From NCBI GenBank assembly GCA_016714795.1, contig JADKCA010000006.1, positions 1-64,000 on the forward strand: a stretch of DNA of 64,000 nucleotides, in the 5' to 3' direction. The notes under the pieces were generated by a model. It was not told where the DNA came from. It made no database searches and was given only the letters and a program-made list of their open reading frames with translations. Shown here piece by piece: positions 9,437 to 16,899 of this stretch. The number at the start of each line of letters is the position of its first letter. Position 1 is the stretch's first letter. Both the position numbers and the translations under genes were made by a program. Origin of the DNA: Sphingomonadales bacterium (GTDB taxonomy: Bacteria; Pseudomonadota; Alphaproteobacteria; Sphingomonadales; Sphingomonadaceae).

Positions 9437-9718
9437 ATGGAGTTATTGGTCGAACATGGCTGGCTTGGCTGGGTCATCATTGGCGGTCTGGCTGGCGCAT
9501 TGGGCAAGCTGATCATGCCCGGCGATGATCCCGGCGGTTTCTTTGTCACCATCCTGCTCGGCATTGCCGGTGCGATGCTGATGGGTTTTCTGGGCAAGCT
9601 GATGGGCTGGTATGAAATGGGGTCAGGCCCCGGTTTCATCGCGGCTGTGGTGGGTTCAATCATCCTGCTGGCCATTTATCGCATGGTCAAATCGAAGAGC
9701 GGCGGCGGCACGGCCTGA
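9437..9718 (+). CDS. GlsB/YeaQ/YmgE-family small membrane protein
   Basis: A 93-residue protein with three hydrophobic helices and many small residues. The core GWLGWVIIGGLAGALGKLIMPGDDPGG followed by TILLGIAGAMLMGFLGKL is characteristic of the transglycosylase-associated/GlsB stress family. The start is fixed by AGGAGGG at 9426-9432 just before the ATG; longer upstream readings lack a ribosome site. The family is often induced by envelope or osmotic stress; its molecular role is unclear. A stem-loop terminator follows at 9744-9786. Confidence 0.85.
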   Translation: MELLVEHGWLGWVIIGGLAGALGKLIMPGDDPGGFFVTILLGIAGAMLMGFLGKLMGWYEMGSGPGFIAAVVGSIILLAIYRMVKSKSGGGTA

Positions 9719-9743
9719 CGCACATCTTCATTCATGAACGGTG

Positions 9744-9786
9744 CAGGCCGGTGGCGACATAGTTCGCCATCGGCCTGTTTCGTTTG
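9744..9786 (+). terminator. Rho-independent terminator after the GlsB-like gene
   Basis: Two 14-base arms (9744-9757 and 9764-9777) pair at 13 of 14 positions around a 6-base loop and are followed by TTTCGTTT. It lies 26 bases after the stop of the upstream gene and ahead of the SIMPL gene's ribosome site, so it separates the two units. Confidence 0.7.
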
Positions 9787-9817
9787 GCCGGAGCCAATTT
9801 TGAGGAGTCCATGGATC

Positions 9818-10537
9818 ATGAAATCCCTGTTCGCAGCGGCATTGGCCGCGACAACGCTGATGGTGCCCGCCATGTGTGAAGCGCAGGAAATCGCCCCGCG
9901 CACCATCTCTGGCACCCGCCTTGACCTTCAGGCACGCGGAGAAAGCCGCGTCACGCCTGATGTCGCGGTTGTCAGCGCCGGTGTGCTTACCCAGTCCGCC
10001 GATGCCGGCACTGCGATGCGCGACAATGCAGCGCGGATGACGCGCGTGCTGGCCGCGCTCAAGGCAGCAGGCATTGCCGACAAGGACATTCAGACCCAGT
10101 CGATCAACCTCTCTCCGCAATATCGCTATGCCAATAACGAGACGCCGGTCATCACCGGCTATCAGGCGAACAACACCGTCACCGTGCGCTTTCGCGACAT
10201 TGGCAAGTCCGGTGCGGTGCTCGATGCGTTGGTGAAGCAGGGCGCAAACCAGATCAACGGGCCGACACTGACCGTGGAAAGCCCGGAAGCGTCTCAGGAT
10301 GCAGCCCGCCTTTCCGCTATGAAAATCCTGCGCGCGCGCGCCGAACTTTATGCCAAGGCGGCGAGCCTGAAAGTCGGCCGCATCCTGCAACTCAGCGAAT
10401 CCGTGGACTACAACCCCGTCCCGATGCCCGTCATGGCGCGCATGGCGTCCGCTGACGGAGGGATGGAAAAGACCAGCATTGCGGCTGGCGAGCAAGGCAT
10501 TGGCGTGACAGTGAACGCGGTCTTCGAACTGAACTGA
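9818..10537 (+). CDS. SIMPL-domain (DUF541/OMP_26) periplasmic protein
   Basis: A 239-residue exported protein. I use the ATG at 9818, spaced 10 bases from GAGGAG (9802-9807) and opening with a clean signal peptide (MKSLFAAALAATTLMVPAMCEAQ). The rest is the SIMPL/DUF541 fold: LDLQARGESRVTPDVAVVSAGV at the start, the QTQSINLSPQY segment, and YQANNTVTVRFRDI. Family members are periplasmic or surface proteins linked to oxidative or envelope stress, without a defined reaction. It converges on the peroxiredoxin gene; a short inverted repeat at about 10546-10577 lies between them and may stop transcription from both sides. Confidence 0.85.
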   Translation: MKSLFAAALAATTLMVPAMCEAQEIAPRTISGTRLDLQARGESRVTPDVAVVSAGVLTQSADAGTAMRDNAARMTRVLAALKAAGIADKDIQTQSINLSPQYRYANNETPVITGYQANNTVTVRFRDIGKSGAVLDALVKQGANQINGPTLTVESPEASQDAARLSAMKILRARAELYAKAASLKVGRILQLSESVDYNPVPMPVMARMASADGGMEKTSIAAGEQGIGVTVNAVFELN

Positions 10538-10558
10538 TGCAGGCGAGCTGCGCCAGCC

Positions 10559-11089
10559 CTATTTCCGGGGCTGGTGCAGCCGCTTCACCGCCTCCAACGC
10601 GCCCGTTACATGGCCGCGATAGTTCATATTGTCATGCACATGGACGATCTGTCCGTTCTGGGCGATCACATAGCTGATGCGCCCCGTGCGCCCGATCAGC
10701 GGCAGCGCCACATTATAGTCCTTGATGATGGACTTGGTGGCAACGCCCACGGCAAACTTGTTGCGGCATTCCTCCACCGAAAATCTGGCCAGCTTTGTAA
10801 TATCATCCGCAGCAAGGCCGATGACGGTCGCGCCGAATTTGGCGAACTCGGGCGTCGCCTCTGCAAACTCATGGGCTTCCATGGTGCAGCCGGAGGTGAA
10901 CGCCGCAGGGAAGAAATAGAGCACCACAGGGCCTTTTTTCAGCACCGTGGACAGCGTGAAGGGCTCCGGCTTGCCAGCCTTTGCCACCTGGGTGGAAAAT
11001 TCCTTGGCCTTGGCCCCTTCCTTCAGGGCCGCCGTGGCCGGGGGGGTTATGAACAATGCCAAAAGGGCAATCAGGGCGCTGGCGCGCAT
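10559..11089 (-). CDS. Exported peroxiredoxin (AhpC/TSA, Bcp-like)
   Basis: A 176-residue thiol peroxidase. The signal peptide (residues 1-20) places it in the periplasm. The active-site block PAAFTSGC carries the peroxidatic cysteine at C68 with its threonine (T65) three residues before, as in the PxxxT/SxxC motif. A second cysteine (EECRNKF, about residue 109) could resolve the sulfenate, as in atypical 2-Cys Bcp-type enzymes. It would reduce H2O2 or organic hydroperoxides. The gene stands alone between the SIMPL gene and tRNA-Val. Confidence 0.85.
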   Translation of the reverse strand: MRASALIALLALFITPPATAALKEGAKAKEFSTQVAKAGKPEPFTLSTVLKKGPVVLYFFPAAFTSGCTMEAHEFAEATPEFAKFGATVIGLAADDITKLARFSVEECRNKFAVGVATKSIIKDYNVALPLIGRTGRISYVIAQNGQIVHVHDNMNYRGHVTGALEAVKRLHQPRK

Positions 11090-11189
11090 GGCGGTCTCCT
11101 CAAATGTCTTGCTTGTTGAAGCGAGTGTAACAGGAGCTGGACGTTGTGGCTATGGCCTCCGGCATGGCTGTGCGCGCCTGCGCTGCGGA

Positions 11190-11231
11190 GCCTCGTGCTC
11201 GCCATGCCCCCGGCATGGCTGTGCGCGAGGC
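11190..11231. repeat. Compound hairpin abutting the tRNA-Val 3' end
   Basis: An inner perfect 8-base stem (GCCATGCC at 11201-11208 with GGCATGGC at 11212-11219, loop CCC) is nested inside an outer 6-base stem (GCCTCG at 11190-11195 with CGAGGC at 11226-11231). A 17-base direct repeat beginning CGGCATGGCTG occurs at 11160-11176 and again at 11211-11227. The structure begins directly after the tRNA CCA end, so it may act in termination or 3' processing, or be a palindromic repeat unit. Confidence 0.6.
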
Positions 11232-11307
11232 TGGTGGGCGATGACGGGCTCGAACCGCCGACCCTCTCGGTGTAAACGAGATGCTCTACCAACTGAGCTA
11301 ATCGCCC
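11232..11307 (-). tRNA. tRNA-Val (anticodon TAC)
   Basis: A full 76-base cloverleaf reads on the minus strand: acceptor GGGCGAT pairing with ATCGCCC, D-arm GCTC/GAGC with AGTTGGTA loop, anticodon stem TCTCG/CGAGA with loop TTTACAC (anticodon TAC, reading GUA), variable loop GGGTC and T-arm GGCGG-TTCGAGC-CCGTC. Discriminator A and CCA are encoded (11235 and 11232-11234). Confidence 0.95.
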
Positions 11308-11358
11308 TCGTTCGCGCCCCTGCCCTATGCGATGCCGAAGGGCAAGCCGGAAATCAGG

Positions 11359-12309
11359 TCAAATCGCCATCATGGCCGCCCCACCCACTCGCTTCACAGC
11401 TGCGAAGTAGCGCGACAACGCCGCTGCGGCATGATCAGACAGCTGGATGAAAATCCGGCGGCCGTCTTCGGGATCGGCGCAGCGTTCGAACAGGCCGTGA
11501 TCGGTCATCGTCTTGATCCAGCGCAGCGCCGTTGTCGGCGGCACAGCCGCTGCGATGCACAGGCTGGAGACCGCAACCTGTGCGCGTTCGATCCGTGCAG
11601 CCAGCAGGTCCAGCAGCATGTCCCACGCCGGGTCGGCAAACAACGCTGGATCGAAGAAGCTGTCGCGCAGTCGCCGCAGGCGCAGGATACGGCGGACCTC
11701 CTCCGCGCCGGGCATTGCTGCTTCGCCCTCAGCCACGGGTTCTGCCGTGTAGGACAGGCCGCGATCGGCCAGCGCCGACACTGCATAACCTTCGGACGGT
11801 CGTGGGCCGGAGAGGTTGGCGAGCGTTCGCGCGATGCGGCTGACTTCGTCTGCAAGCCGCCGCAGCCGCTGCGTATCCAGATCGGCAGACACATCCGACA
11901 ACATGGTGGGCGACTGCGACAAGCTCAATGCCAACGCCGCCACGCGATCCCCGTCACTCGGCTCGCACAGCCATGTCACGCGGGAATCGAGCCCGATGCC
12001 AGACATGGCGTCAAGCGTTTGCACCGGTCCGGAGAGGATCATCGCCTCATGATCACGACACACATGGCGGTAAACGGTATCCACCAGCTGCTCCGCTGCT
12101 CTGCCGCCGTCTTCCCCCAGCTCAACCAGCAAGGTGCCGGTGGGCCGCCCCTGCTCCAGATGGTCCAGCGCGGTGGCATAATCCATGGCCCGAAACAGCC
12201 TGCCGCCTGCCGCCTCTGCGACACGCGAAAGCGCGTTCCGGATTGCCTCATCCTGAGCGATCACGGAGACCGATAGCTTCGATTCCGATGTATATTCAAC
12301 GAAGTTCAT
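11359..12309 (-). CDS. Winged-helix (MarR-like) DNA-binding regulator with divergent N-terminal domain
   Basis: A 316-residue protein. The C-terminal ~100 residues form a MarR-type winged helix: LLARIERAQVAVSSLCIAAAV, then PPTTALRWIKTMTDHGLFER as the recognition region, then ADPEDGRRIFIQLS as the wing. The N-terminal ~130 residues look like a receiver-like or sensing domain (alternating strands and helices) without the phospho-acceptor pattern. A ribosome site AGGAGAGG lies just upstream of the ATG. Family members are common in sphingomonads; targets are unknown, and no partner gene is adjacent. Confidence 0.72.
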   Translation of the reverse strand: MNFVEYTSESKLSVSVIAQDEAIRNALSRVAEAAGGRLFRAMDYATALDHLEQGRPTGTLLVELGEDGGRAAEQLVDTVYRHVCRDHEAMILSGPVQTLDAMSGIGLDSRVTWLCEPSDGDRVAALALSLSQSPTMLSDVSADLDTQRLRRLADEVSRIARTLANLSGPRPSEGYAVSALADRGLSYTAEPVAEGEAAMPGAEEVRRILRLRRLRDSFFDPALFADPAWDMLLDLLAARIERAQVAVSSLCIAAAVPPTTALRWIKTMTDHGLFERCADPEDGRRIFIQLSDHAAAALSRYFAAVKRVGGAAMMAI

Positions 12310-12663
12310 GGGTCCGCCCTCTCCTGATGCCGTGGTGAAGAGGAAGGTGCCGCCATTGCAGAATCATGTCGCGCGCCATTGGCCTCATTTTGGACGTTTG
12401 CGACACATTAGAACAGAAGATGATCGGAATTTCAAGCCGGAATGGCGCAAAACAGGCCGGACGGCGCCGTTTCGGGAAATCTCCGAAACGGATGAAGTTG
12501 CAACGAGGCGTTAAGGAAATTTTGCACGCACGTCCGCCAGATCAAGCCCGGGCGTTGCTGCGGTCAATCACGACGCCCCTCCTTGTGGCACACGTTCCCA
12601 GGTGTGCCCGCTCCCTGTCCCCGGTGTCCTACCCCACAGGACACCGGGGACGAAAGGAGCCGT
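12310..12663. other. 354-base gap: promoter of the winged-helix gene plus a perfect hairpin
   Basis: The left part must carry the promoter of the minus-strand winged-helix gene. The right end carries the perfect inverted repeat at 12617-12651 (listed separately), 13 bases beyond the stop of the TonB receptor gene. Small frames on the + strand here lack ribosome sites and resemble nothing, so I see no gene. Confidence 0.5.
12617..12651. repeat. Perfect 14-bp inverted repeat downstream of the ZnuD-like receptor gene
   Basis: Arms 12617-12630 (GTCCCCGGTGTCCT) and 12638-12651 are exact reverse complements around a 7-base loop. It lies just past the minus-strand stop at 12664, so it may end transcription of the receptor gene, but there is no T-run on either side, which leaves a dispersed palindromic unit or mRNA 3'-end stabiliser as alternatives. 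Confidence 0.65.
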
Positions 12664-14751
12664 TCAATATTGAAGGCGCAGCGTCAGGCGGACATCCCGT
12701 CCCGCCAGAGGCGCATAATCCTTCAGCACGCTGGCATGGCGGCGGGCGTTTACGTCAAACAGATTGTCCGCGCTCAGCATCAGGCTCACTGGCCCGCCCT
12801 TGCCCATCGGACGAAACGTCACGCTGGCATTGACCATGGTGTAGCCGGGTGTCGCGGTTTCGAAGGCAGCCACCCGCTCCTGGCCTGTCACCCGCTCCAC
12901 TTCGGCGCGCAGGTCCAGCCGGTCTGATGCCAGTTCCAGCCCGCCCAGCAGGCGGAGCGCAGGGATGCGCGGCGCGGCGGATGAAACGCCCGCGCGCCGG
13001 ATGGTGACGCGGGTATAGTCGATCACGCCATCGGCCTTCACGTCGAAAGCCCCCAGCTTCGCCACTGTGGCACTCGCATCAATCTCAAAGCCCCATTGCC
13101 GCGCCTTGGCCTGTTCATAGGCAAAGACAGGCAGATCATCGATGGTGGTGCCCTGAGGCGCTTCAAAGATGAAGCCACTAAACGCATTGTAATACAGCGA
13201 ACCACCGAAATGATGCCCGGCTCCATCCCCGTGCACAGTCAGTTCCACACCGTTGGAGCGTTCCTTGCGCAGCGCGGTGTTGCCGATTTCATAAGCCTGA
13301 GTGCCTGCGTGCGGGCCGTTGGCGAACAACTCCTCCGCCGCCGGTGCCCGCTCGCTATGAGCCGCATTCAGGCCCAGCCGCCAGCCGCCAGCGAATTCGA
13401 CATTGCCACCCAGCGACCCCGAAACCGCCGTATAGCTGCGCCGCATCGCGATTGTGCCCAGTTGCGCATCTGCATCGGCTTTCAGGCGGGCGGACTCCAC
13501 CCGCGCACCGCCCTCAAACCGGACTCGCCCCAGATCAACCGACTGGAGCGTGAACAGGCCAGCCTGAGTCGTGCGGGCGTGCGGCAGGAATTTTTCGGCT
13601 CCGACAATGTTGATCGTGCGGCTGAAAATCTGCGCGCCGGAAATGCCGGTCCAGCCATTCTTCTCCCGCTGAACGAAATCAAGCCGCGCCTCCTTGCCCG
13701 TCGAGAAGAAGCTGGTGCCAATCGCGCCATCTTCCTCCAATTCGTCATGCCGGTAGTCGGCCAGCCCTGCGCGCAAGCGGATGGCATCCAGAAAACCCGC
13801 TTCCGGGGCATATTCGCCGCGCAAGTCATAGCGGGTCTGCCGCATGTCCAGCTGCACCGCCTCTGCTTCGGGCGCCGCCGGATCAAGCGCGAAACGGATC
13901 GGAACACCATAGCGGCTTTCCAGCCGGGAGACAGAGGCCCCCAGCGAAACCTTGCCACCGATATAGGCCAGCCCTGCCGCACCTTCCCTGGTGCGCGCCG
14001 CCGTGTTGGGCAAGCGGCCCTTGAGGCTGGCCAGATCGGCAATGTCTGCATTTCCGCTGGCCAGTGCCTCCGCGCGCAGGTCCGGCGTCAGCACAAAGCC
14101 TCCGATCCGCACATCCTTGGACTTGCTGTAAGTACCATCGAAATGCGCGACGAATTCTCCGCCCAGCGGCACATCCACCCGAAGACCGCCATGCCCCTCG
14201 CGCGCAGCAGACGCGTGTGACAGATCAAGATCCACATGCACCGGCCCGTCCGGCACGGTGCGCGGAATGCGGCTGTCGATCACGTTGACGACGCCGCCAA
14301 TGGCCGAAGACCCGAACAGCAAAGCCGTTGGCCCGCGCAGCACTTCGATACGGTCTGCCGTCAACGGATTGATTGCCACCGCATGGTCCACACTGGTGTT
14401 GGACACGTCAAAGCTGCCGACGCCATCGGTCAACACGCGGACGCGCTCCCCCTGCAAGCCGCGCAGCACTGGGCGAGAGGCCGAAGGGCCGAACGAGGTT
14501 GCTGAGACGCCCGCCTGACTGGTCAGCGTTTCGCCGATGCTGGACCTCATATTCCGCGCGAGCTCATCTCCCGCCAGAATGGATGTGCCAGACAACAGAT
14601 CCGCCTGCACACGCCCCAGTTGCGCCGTGACGACGGTTTCACCAATATCATCCTGATGATGATCATGCTCCGTCTCTTGTGCGGCGAGCGGAGCGGCGGA
14701 GATCAAGGCAAGGAGGGAAACAGCAGACAAGAAGCGCATTGCAAAATCCAT
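12664..14751 (-). CDS. TonB-dependent outer-membrane receptor, ZnuD-like (zinc/heme)
   Basis: A 695-residue receptor. From the ATG at 14751 (or 14739) it opens with a signal peptide ending PLAAQ, then an acidic/His-rich patch (ETEHDHHQDD) typical of zinc-binding ZnuD proteins. The plug domain follows (GETVVTAQLGRVQADLLSG; RGLQGERVRVLTDGV; DRIEVLRGPTALLFGSSAIGGVVNV), then a ~500-residue beta-barrel ending in an aromatic-terminated strand (RLTLRLQY). The longer upstream start at 14802 would put the promoter inside the gene. Zinc or a metal chelate is the likely cargo, from family knowledge and the His patch; a candidate Zur half-site lies upstream. Confidence 0.85.
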   Translation of the reverse strand: MDFAMRFLSAVSLLALISAAPLAAQETEHDHHQDDIGETVVTAQLGRVQADLLSGTSILAGDELARNMRSSIGETLTSQAGVSATSFGPSASRPVLRGLQGERVRVLTDGVGSFDVSNTSVDHAVAINPLTADRIEVLRGPTALLFGSSAIGGVVNVIDSRIPRTVPDGPVHVDLDLSHASAAREGHGGLRVDVPLGGEFVAHFDGTYSKSKDVRIGGFVLTPDLRAEALASGNADIADLASLKGRLPNTAARTREGAAGLAYIGGKVSLGASVSRLESRYGVPIRFALDPAAPEAEAVQLDMRQTRYDLRGEYAPEAGFLDAIRLRAGLADYRHDELEEDGAIGTSFFSTGKEARLDFVQREKNGWTGISGAQIFSRTINIVGAEKFLPHARTTQAGLFTLQSVDLGRVRFEGGARVESARLKADADAQLGTIAMRRSYTAVSGSLGGNVEFAGGWRLGLNAAHSERAPAAEELFANGPHAGTQAYEIGNTALRKERSNGVELTVHGDGAGHHFGGSLYYNAFSGFIFEAPQGTTIDDLPVFAYEQAKARQWGFEIDASATVAKLGAFDVKADGVIDYTRVTIRRAGVSSAAPRIPALRLLGGLELASDRLDLRAEVERVTGQERVAAFETATPGYTMVNASVTFRPMGKGGPVSLMLSADNLFDVNARRHASVLKDYAPLAGRDVRLTLRLQY

Positions 14752-14785
14752 GTGAATGAGAGGATATATCACGCCTATAGGTTTA

Positions 14786-14802
14786 AGGTTACAACATATC
14801 AA
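14786..14802. promoter_or_regulatory. Candidate Zur-type operator half-site
   Basis: The stretch GGTTACAACATATC, about 35-50 bases upstream of the ZnuD-like gene, resembles one half and the centre of the GATATGTTATAACATATC-like boxes used by alphaproteobacterial Zur. The second half is degenerate. The call rests on resemblance plus the zinc-receptor context. Confidence 0.3.
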
Positions 14803-14898
14803 TGCCTACCTTGAACGGACCGCGACAATTCGTGCATTGCAACAGATGGACCGCCGACGGCTTGTCGGCACGTGTTTGCGCCTGCTACGCAAATCGCC

Positions 14899-15645
14899 AT
14901 GTCCGCCGCCTATGACACCATCGGAACCCGCTATTCCGCACAACGTCTTCCGGACCCGGCGATTGCCGCCATGATCCATGCCGCACTGGGCGATGCGCAA
15001 AGCGTAGTGAATGTCGGCGCGGGAACTGGTTCCTATGAGCCGCGAGACCGCGCGGTCACCGCTGTGGAGCCGTCTGCGGACATGATCCGCCAGCGCCCTG
15101 CGAATGCGGCCCCGGCCGTTCAGGGCGAAGCCGAAGCCCTGCCCTTTGCCGATGCCAGCTTTGATGCAGCCATGGCCATTCTGACCGTCCACCACTGGGA
15201 AAACAAGGCACGCGGTATGGCAGAACTGAAGCGCGTGTCGCGCGGACGTATCGTCATCCTCACCCATGATCCCGATTTTCGGGGGGCGTGGCTGATGGAC
15301 TATTTTCCCGAACTGGTGAGCCTGGATGCCGGGCAGATGCCGCCGCTTTCTGCTTATGAAGGCTGGCTGGGGCCGGTCAGCATCCAGCCTGTCCCCGTGC
15401 CGCATGAGTGTCTCGATGGCTTCCTCTACGCCTTCTGGCGACGGCCCCACGCTTATCTGGACCCTGATGTCCTGTCCGGCATGTCATCCTTCTGGAAGAT
15501 TGGCGGCGTGGCAGACGGGCTGGCGCGCTTGGCGGCTGATCTGCAATCGGGCGCATGGGATACACGCTATCGGCACCTCATGGCGCAGGAAAGCGCTGAT
15601 ATGGGTTATCGACTGGTAACAACGATTTCAAACCCGCCATCATGA
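14899..15645 (+). CDS. Class I SAM-dependent methyltransferase
   Basis: A 248-residue protein starting MSAAYDTIGTRYSAQR (a longer GC-rich reading from 14872 is possible). The Rossmann methyltransferase motifs are clear: motif I VVNVGAGTGSYE, acidic VTAVEPS at the end of strand 2, then ALPFADASFDAAMAILTVHHW as in UbiE/COQ5-like enzymes. The C-terminal half is probably a substrate-binding lid. The substrate is unknown. It is transcribed divergently from the ZnuD-like receptor and shares its spacer. Confidence 0.82.
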   Translation: MSAAYDTIGTRYSAQRLPDPAIAAMIHAALGDAQSVVNVGAGTGSYEPRDRAVTAVEPSADMIRQRPANAAPAVQGEAEALPFADASFDAAMAILTVHHWENKARGMAELKRVSRGRIVILTHDPDFRGAWLMDYFPELVSLDAGQMPPLSAYEGWLGPVSIQPVPVPHECLDGFLYAFWRRPHAYLDPDVLSGMSSFWKIGGVADGLARLAADLQSGAWDTRYRHLMAQESADMGYRLVTTISNPPS

Positions 15646-15664
15646 CCAAATCGGAATTGCCGTA

Positions 15665-16114
15665 CTAAAGGTAATAATTCAGTTTGATCATCTGCCTGTT
15701 TTCACCCGCCGCCAGCGCAATCGCGGCCTCGGCATATTTGGGCGGGCCGAACATGATGCGGGGATTGCGCGAAAAGCCAAAGCCTTCCTTGGGCATCACG
15801 AACACATCCATCTTGTTGTTGTTGTTCTCGTCATGGATGATCGCAACTGCATAGGTGCCGGGGGCAAGGCCGCTGATGCTGACATGGCCCGCCTGCCCCG
15901 CCGCAATCTTCAGCTTGCGGGAATTTGCATCCTTGCTGCAATCGGGAAAGGCCTTGGGGTTGCCCGTCACGCAAATCAGAACGCTGCCCTTGGCATTGCG
16001 CAGGCCGTTGACGGTCAGATCGAGCGTGGCCTCACTGGCTTGCGCGGGGGCGGAACTCGCCAAGGCCAAGATCAGTGCCGCACAGCCGGTCCCAAAAGCG
16101 GAAATAGAGCCCAT
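15665..16114 (-). CDS. DUF2141 exported protein
   Basis: The mature protein is a DUF2141 domain: LDLTVNGLRNAKGSVLICV, then SISGLAPGTYAVAIIHDENNNNKMDV and GFGFSRNPRIMFGPPKY, all hallmarks of the family. It is a small beta-sandwich of unknown role, often beside desaturases or hydroxylases. The start is either ATG 16114 (MGSISAFGTG...) or ATG 16135 (MTHIEAI...). Either way the signal peptide (ending SAPAQAS) is encoded wholly inside the 3' end of the upstream desaturase gene in another frame, and the mature region begins right after that gene's stop. The pair is therefore strictly co-transcribed. Confidence 0.82.
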   Translation of the reverse strand: MGSISAFGTGCAALILALASSAPAQASEATLDLTVNGLRNAKGSVLICVTGNPKAFPDCSKDANSRKLKIAAGQAGHVSISGLAPGTYAVAIIHDENNNNKMDVFVMPKEGFGFSRNPRIMFGPPKYAEAAIALAAGENRQMIKLNYYL

Positions 16115-16844
16115 AATTGCCTCGATATGCGTCATGATGTTTCTGGTGGTGCGTCGCTGTTATCAGCCAGCGCCCTGCTGGTCCATGAACAAGCCAGCGC
16201 GGAAACATCTCCCAGCCCATATGATTGCCCACGCCCATGATCGTCATGATCGTCAGCACCACGGCAAGACCGCTGACATGAATGGGGATGAGCAAAACCA
16301 GCGCAGGGATGACCACCGCCCCGCTCAGCGCTTCCCACGGATGGAAAGACATGGCGGCCCATGCAGTGGGCGGGCGGCTGTCATGATGGACTGCGTGCGC
16401 GGCGCGGAACAGCGCAGGGATGTGCATCCAGCGGTGCGTCCAGTAAAACCATGTGTCGTGCAGGATCAGATAGGCGAGCACCGACACGGGCGTGAGCCAC
16501 AGCGGATAGGCGTTCCAATCCTCATACACCCGCGTCCAGCCATGCGCTTGCCAGCCCCAGGCCAGCACGCCCGCCGGTGCGCCGTAAATCCCGGCGGAAA
16601 GCAGAGACCAGCGTATTTCCGCGCGCATCTGCTGATCCATACCGGCATAGAGCCCCGGATGTTTGAGCCGCGTTGCCCAGGCAAAGGCTCCACTGGTGAT
16701 GAGATAGCGCACGCCAACAATCAGCGTCATGGCCAGTGCGGAAAGCAGCACGGCAAGGATCGGGCTTTGGGCCATGCTGCGGCCATAAGCCAGACTGCGT
16801 AAAGACGCCAGTCTCTGTAATATAATTGCTATTTCGCGCATCAT
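16032..16844 (-). CDS. Sterol-desaturase/fatty-acid-hydroxylase family membrane enzyme
   Basis: A 270-residue integral membrane di-iron enzyme. The histidine clusters of the superfamily are present: HDTWFYWTHRWMH, then AAHAVHHDS, then THHQKHHDAYRGNYG near the C-terminus followed by LYFRFWDRLCGTD. Four or more hydrophobic helices precede and separate them. Likely reactions are C-H hydroxylation or desaturation of a sterol, carotenoid or fatty-acyl chain. Its last ~34 codons overlap the next gene's signal peptide in a different frame. It is divergent from the E1-beta gene with only 55 bases between. Confidence 0.85.
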   Translation of the reverse strand: MMREIAIILQRLASLRSLAYGRSMAQSPILAVLLSALAMTLIVGVRYLITSGAFAWATRLKHPGLYAGMDQQMRAEIRWSLLSAGIYGAPAGVLAWGWQAHGWTRVYEDWNAYPLWLTPVSVLAYLILHDTWFYWTHRWMHIPALFRAAHAVHHDSRPPTAWAAMSFHPWEALSGAVVIPALVLLIPIHVSGLAVVLTIMTIMGVGNHMGWEMFPRWLVHGPAGRWLITATHHQKHHDAYRGNYGLYFRFWDRLCGTDLGLGEFRPRASQ

Positions 16845-16899
16845 TCTTCCCCTTCGGATGAAGACGCGCTATGCTCTCACTCGAGGAGACGGCGGCCCC

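Noticed and set aside
11071..11292. A 73-codon minus frame over tRNA-Val
   Set aside because: It reads through the tRNA and its trailer repeats; the tRNA explains the sequence.
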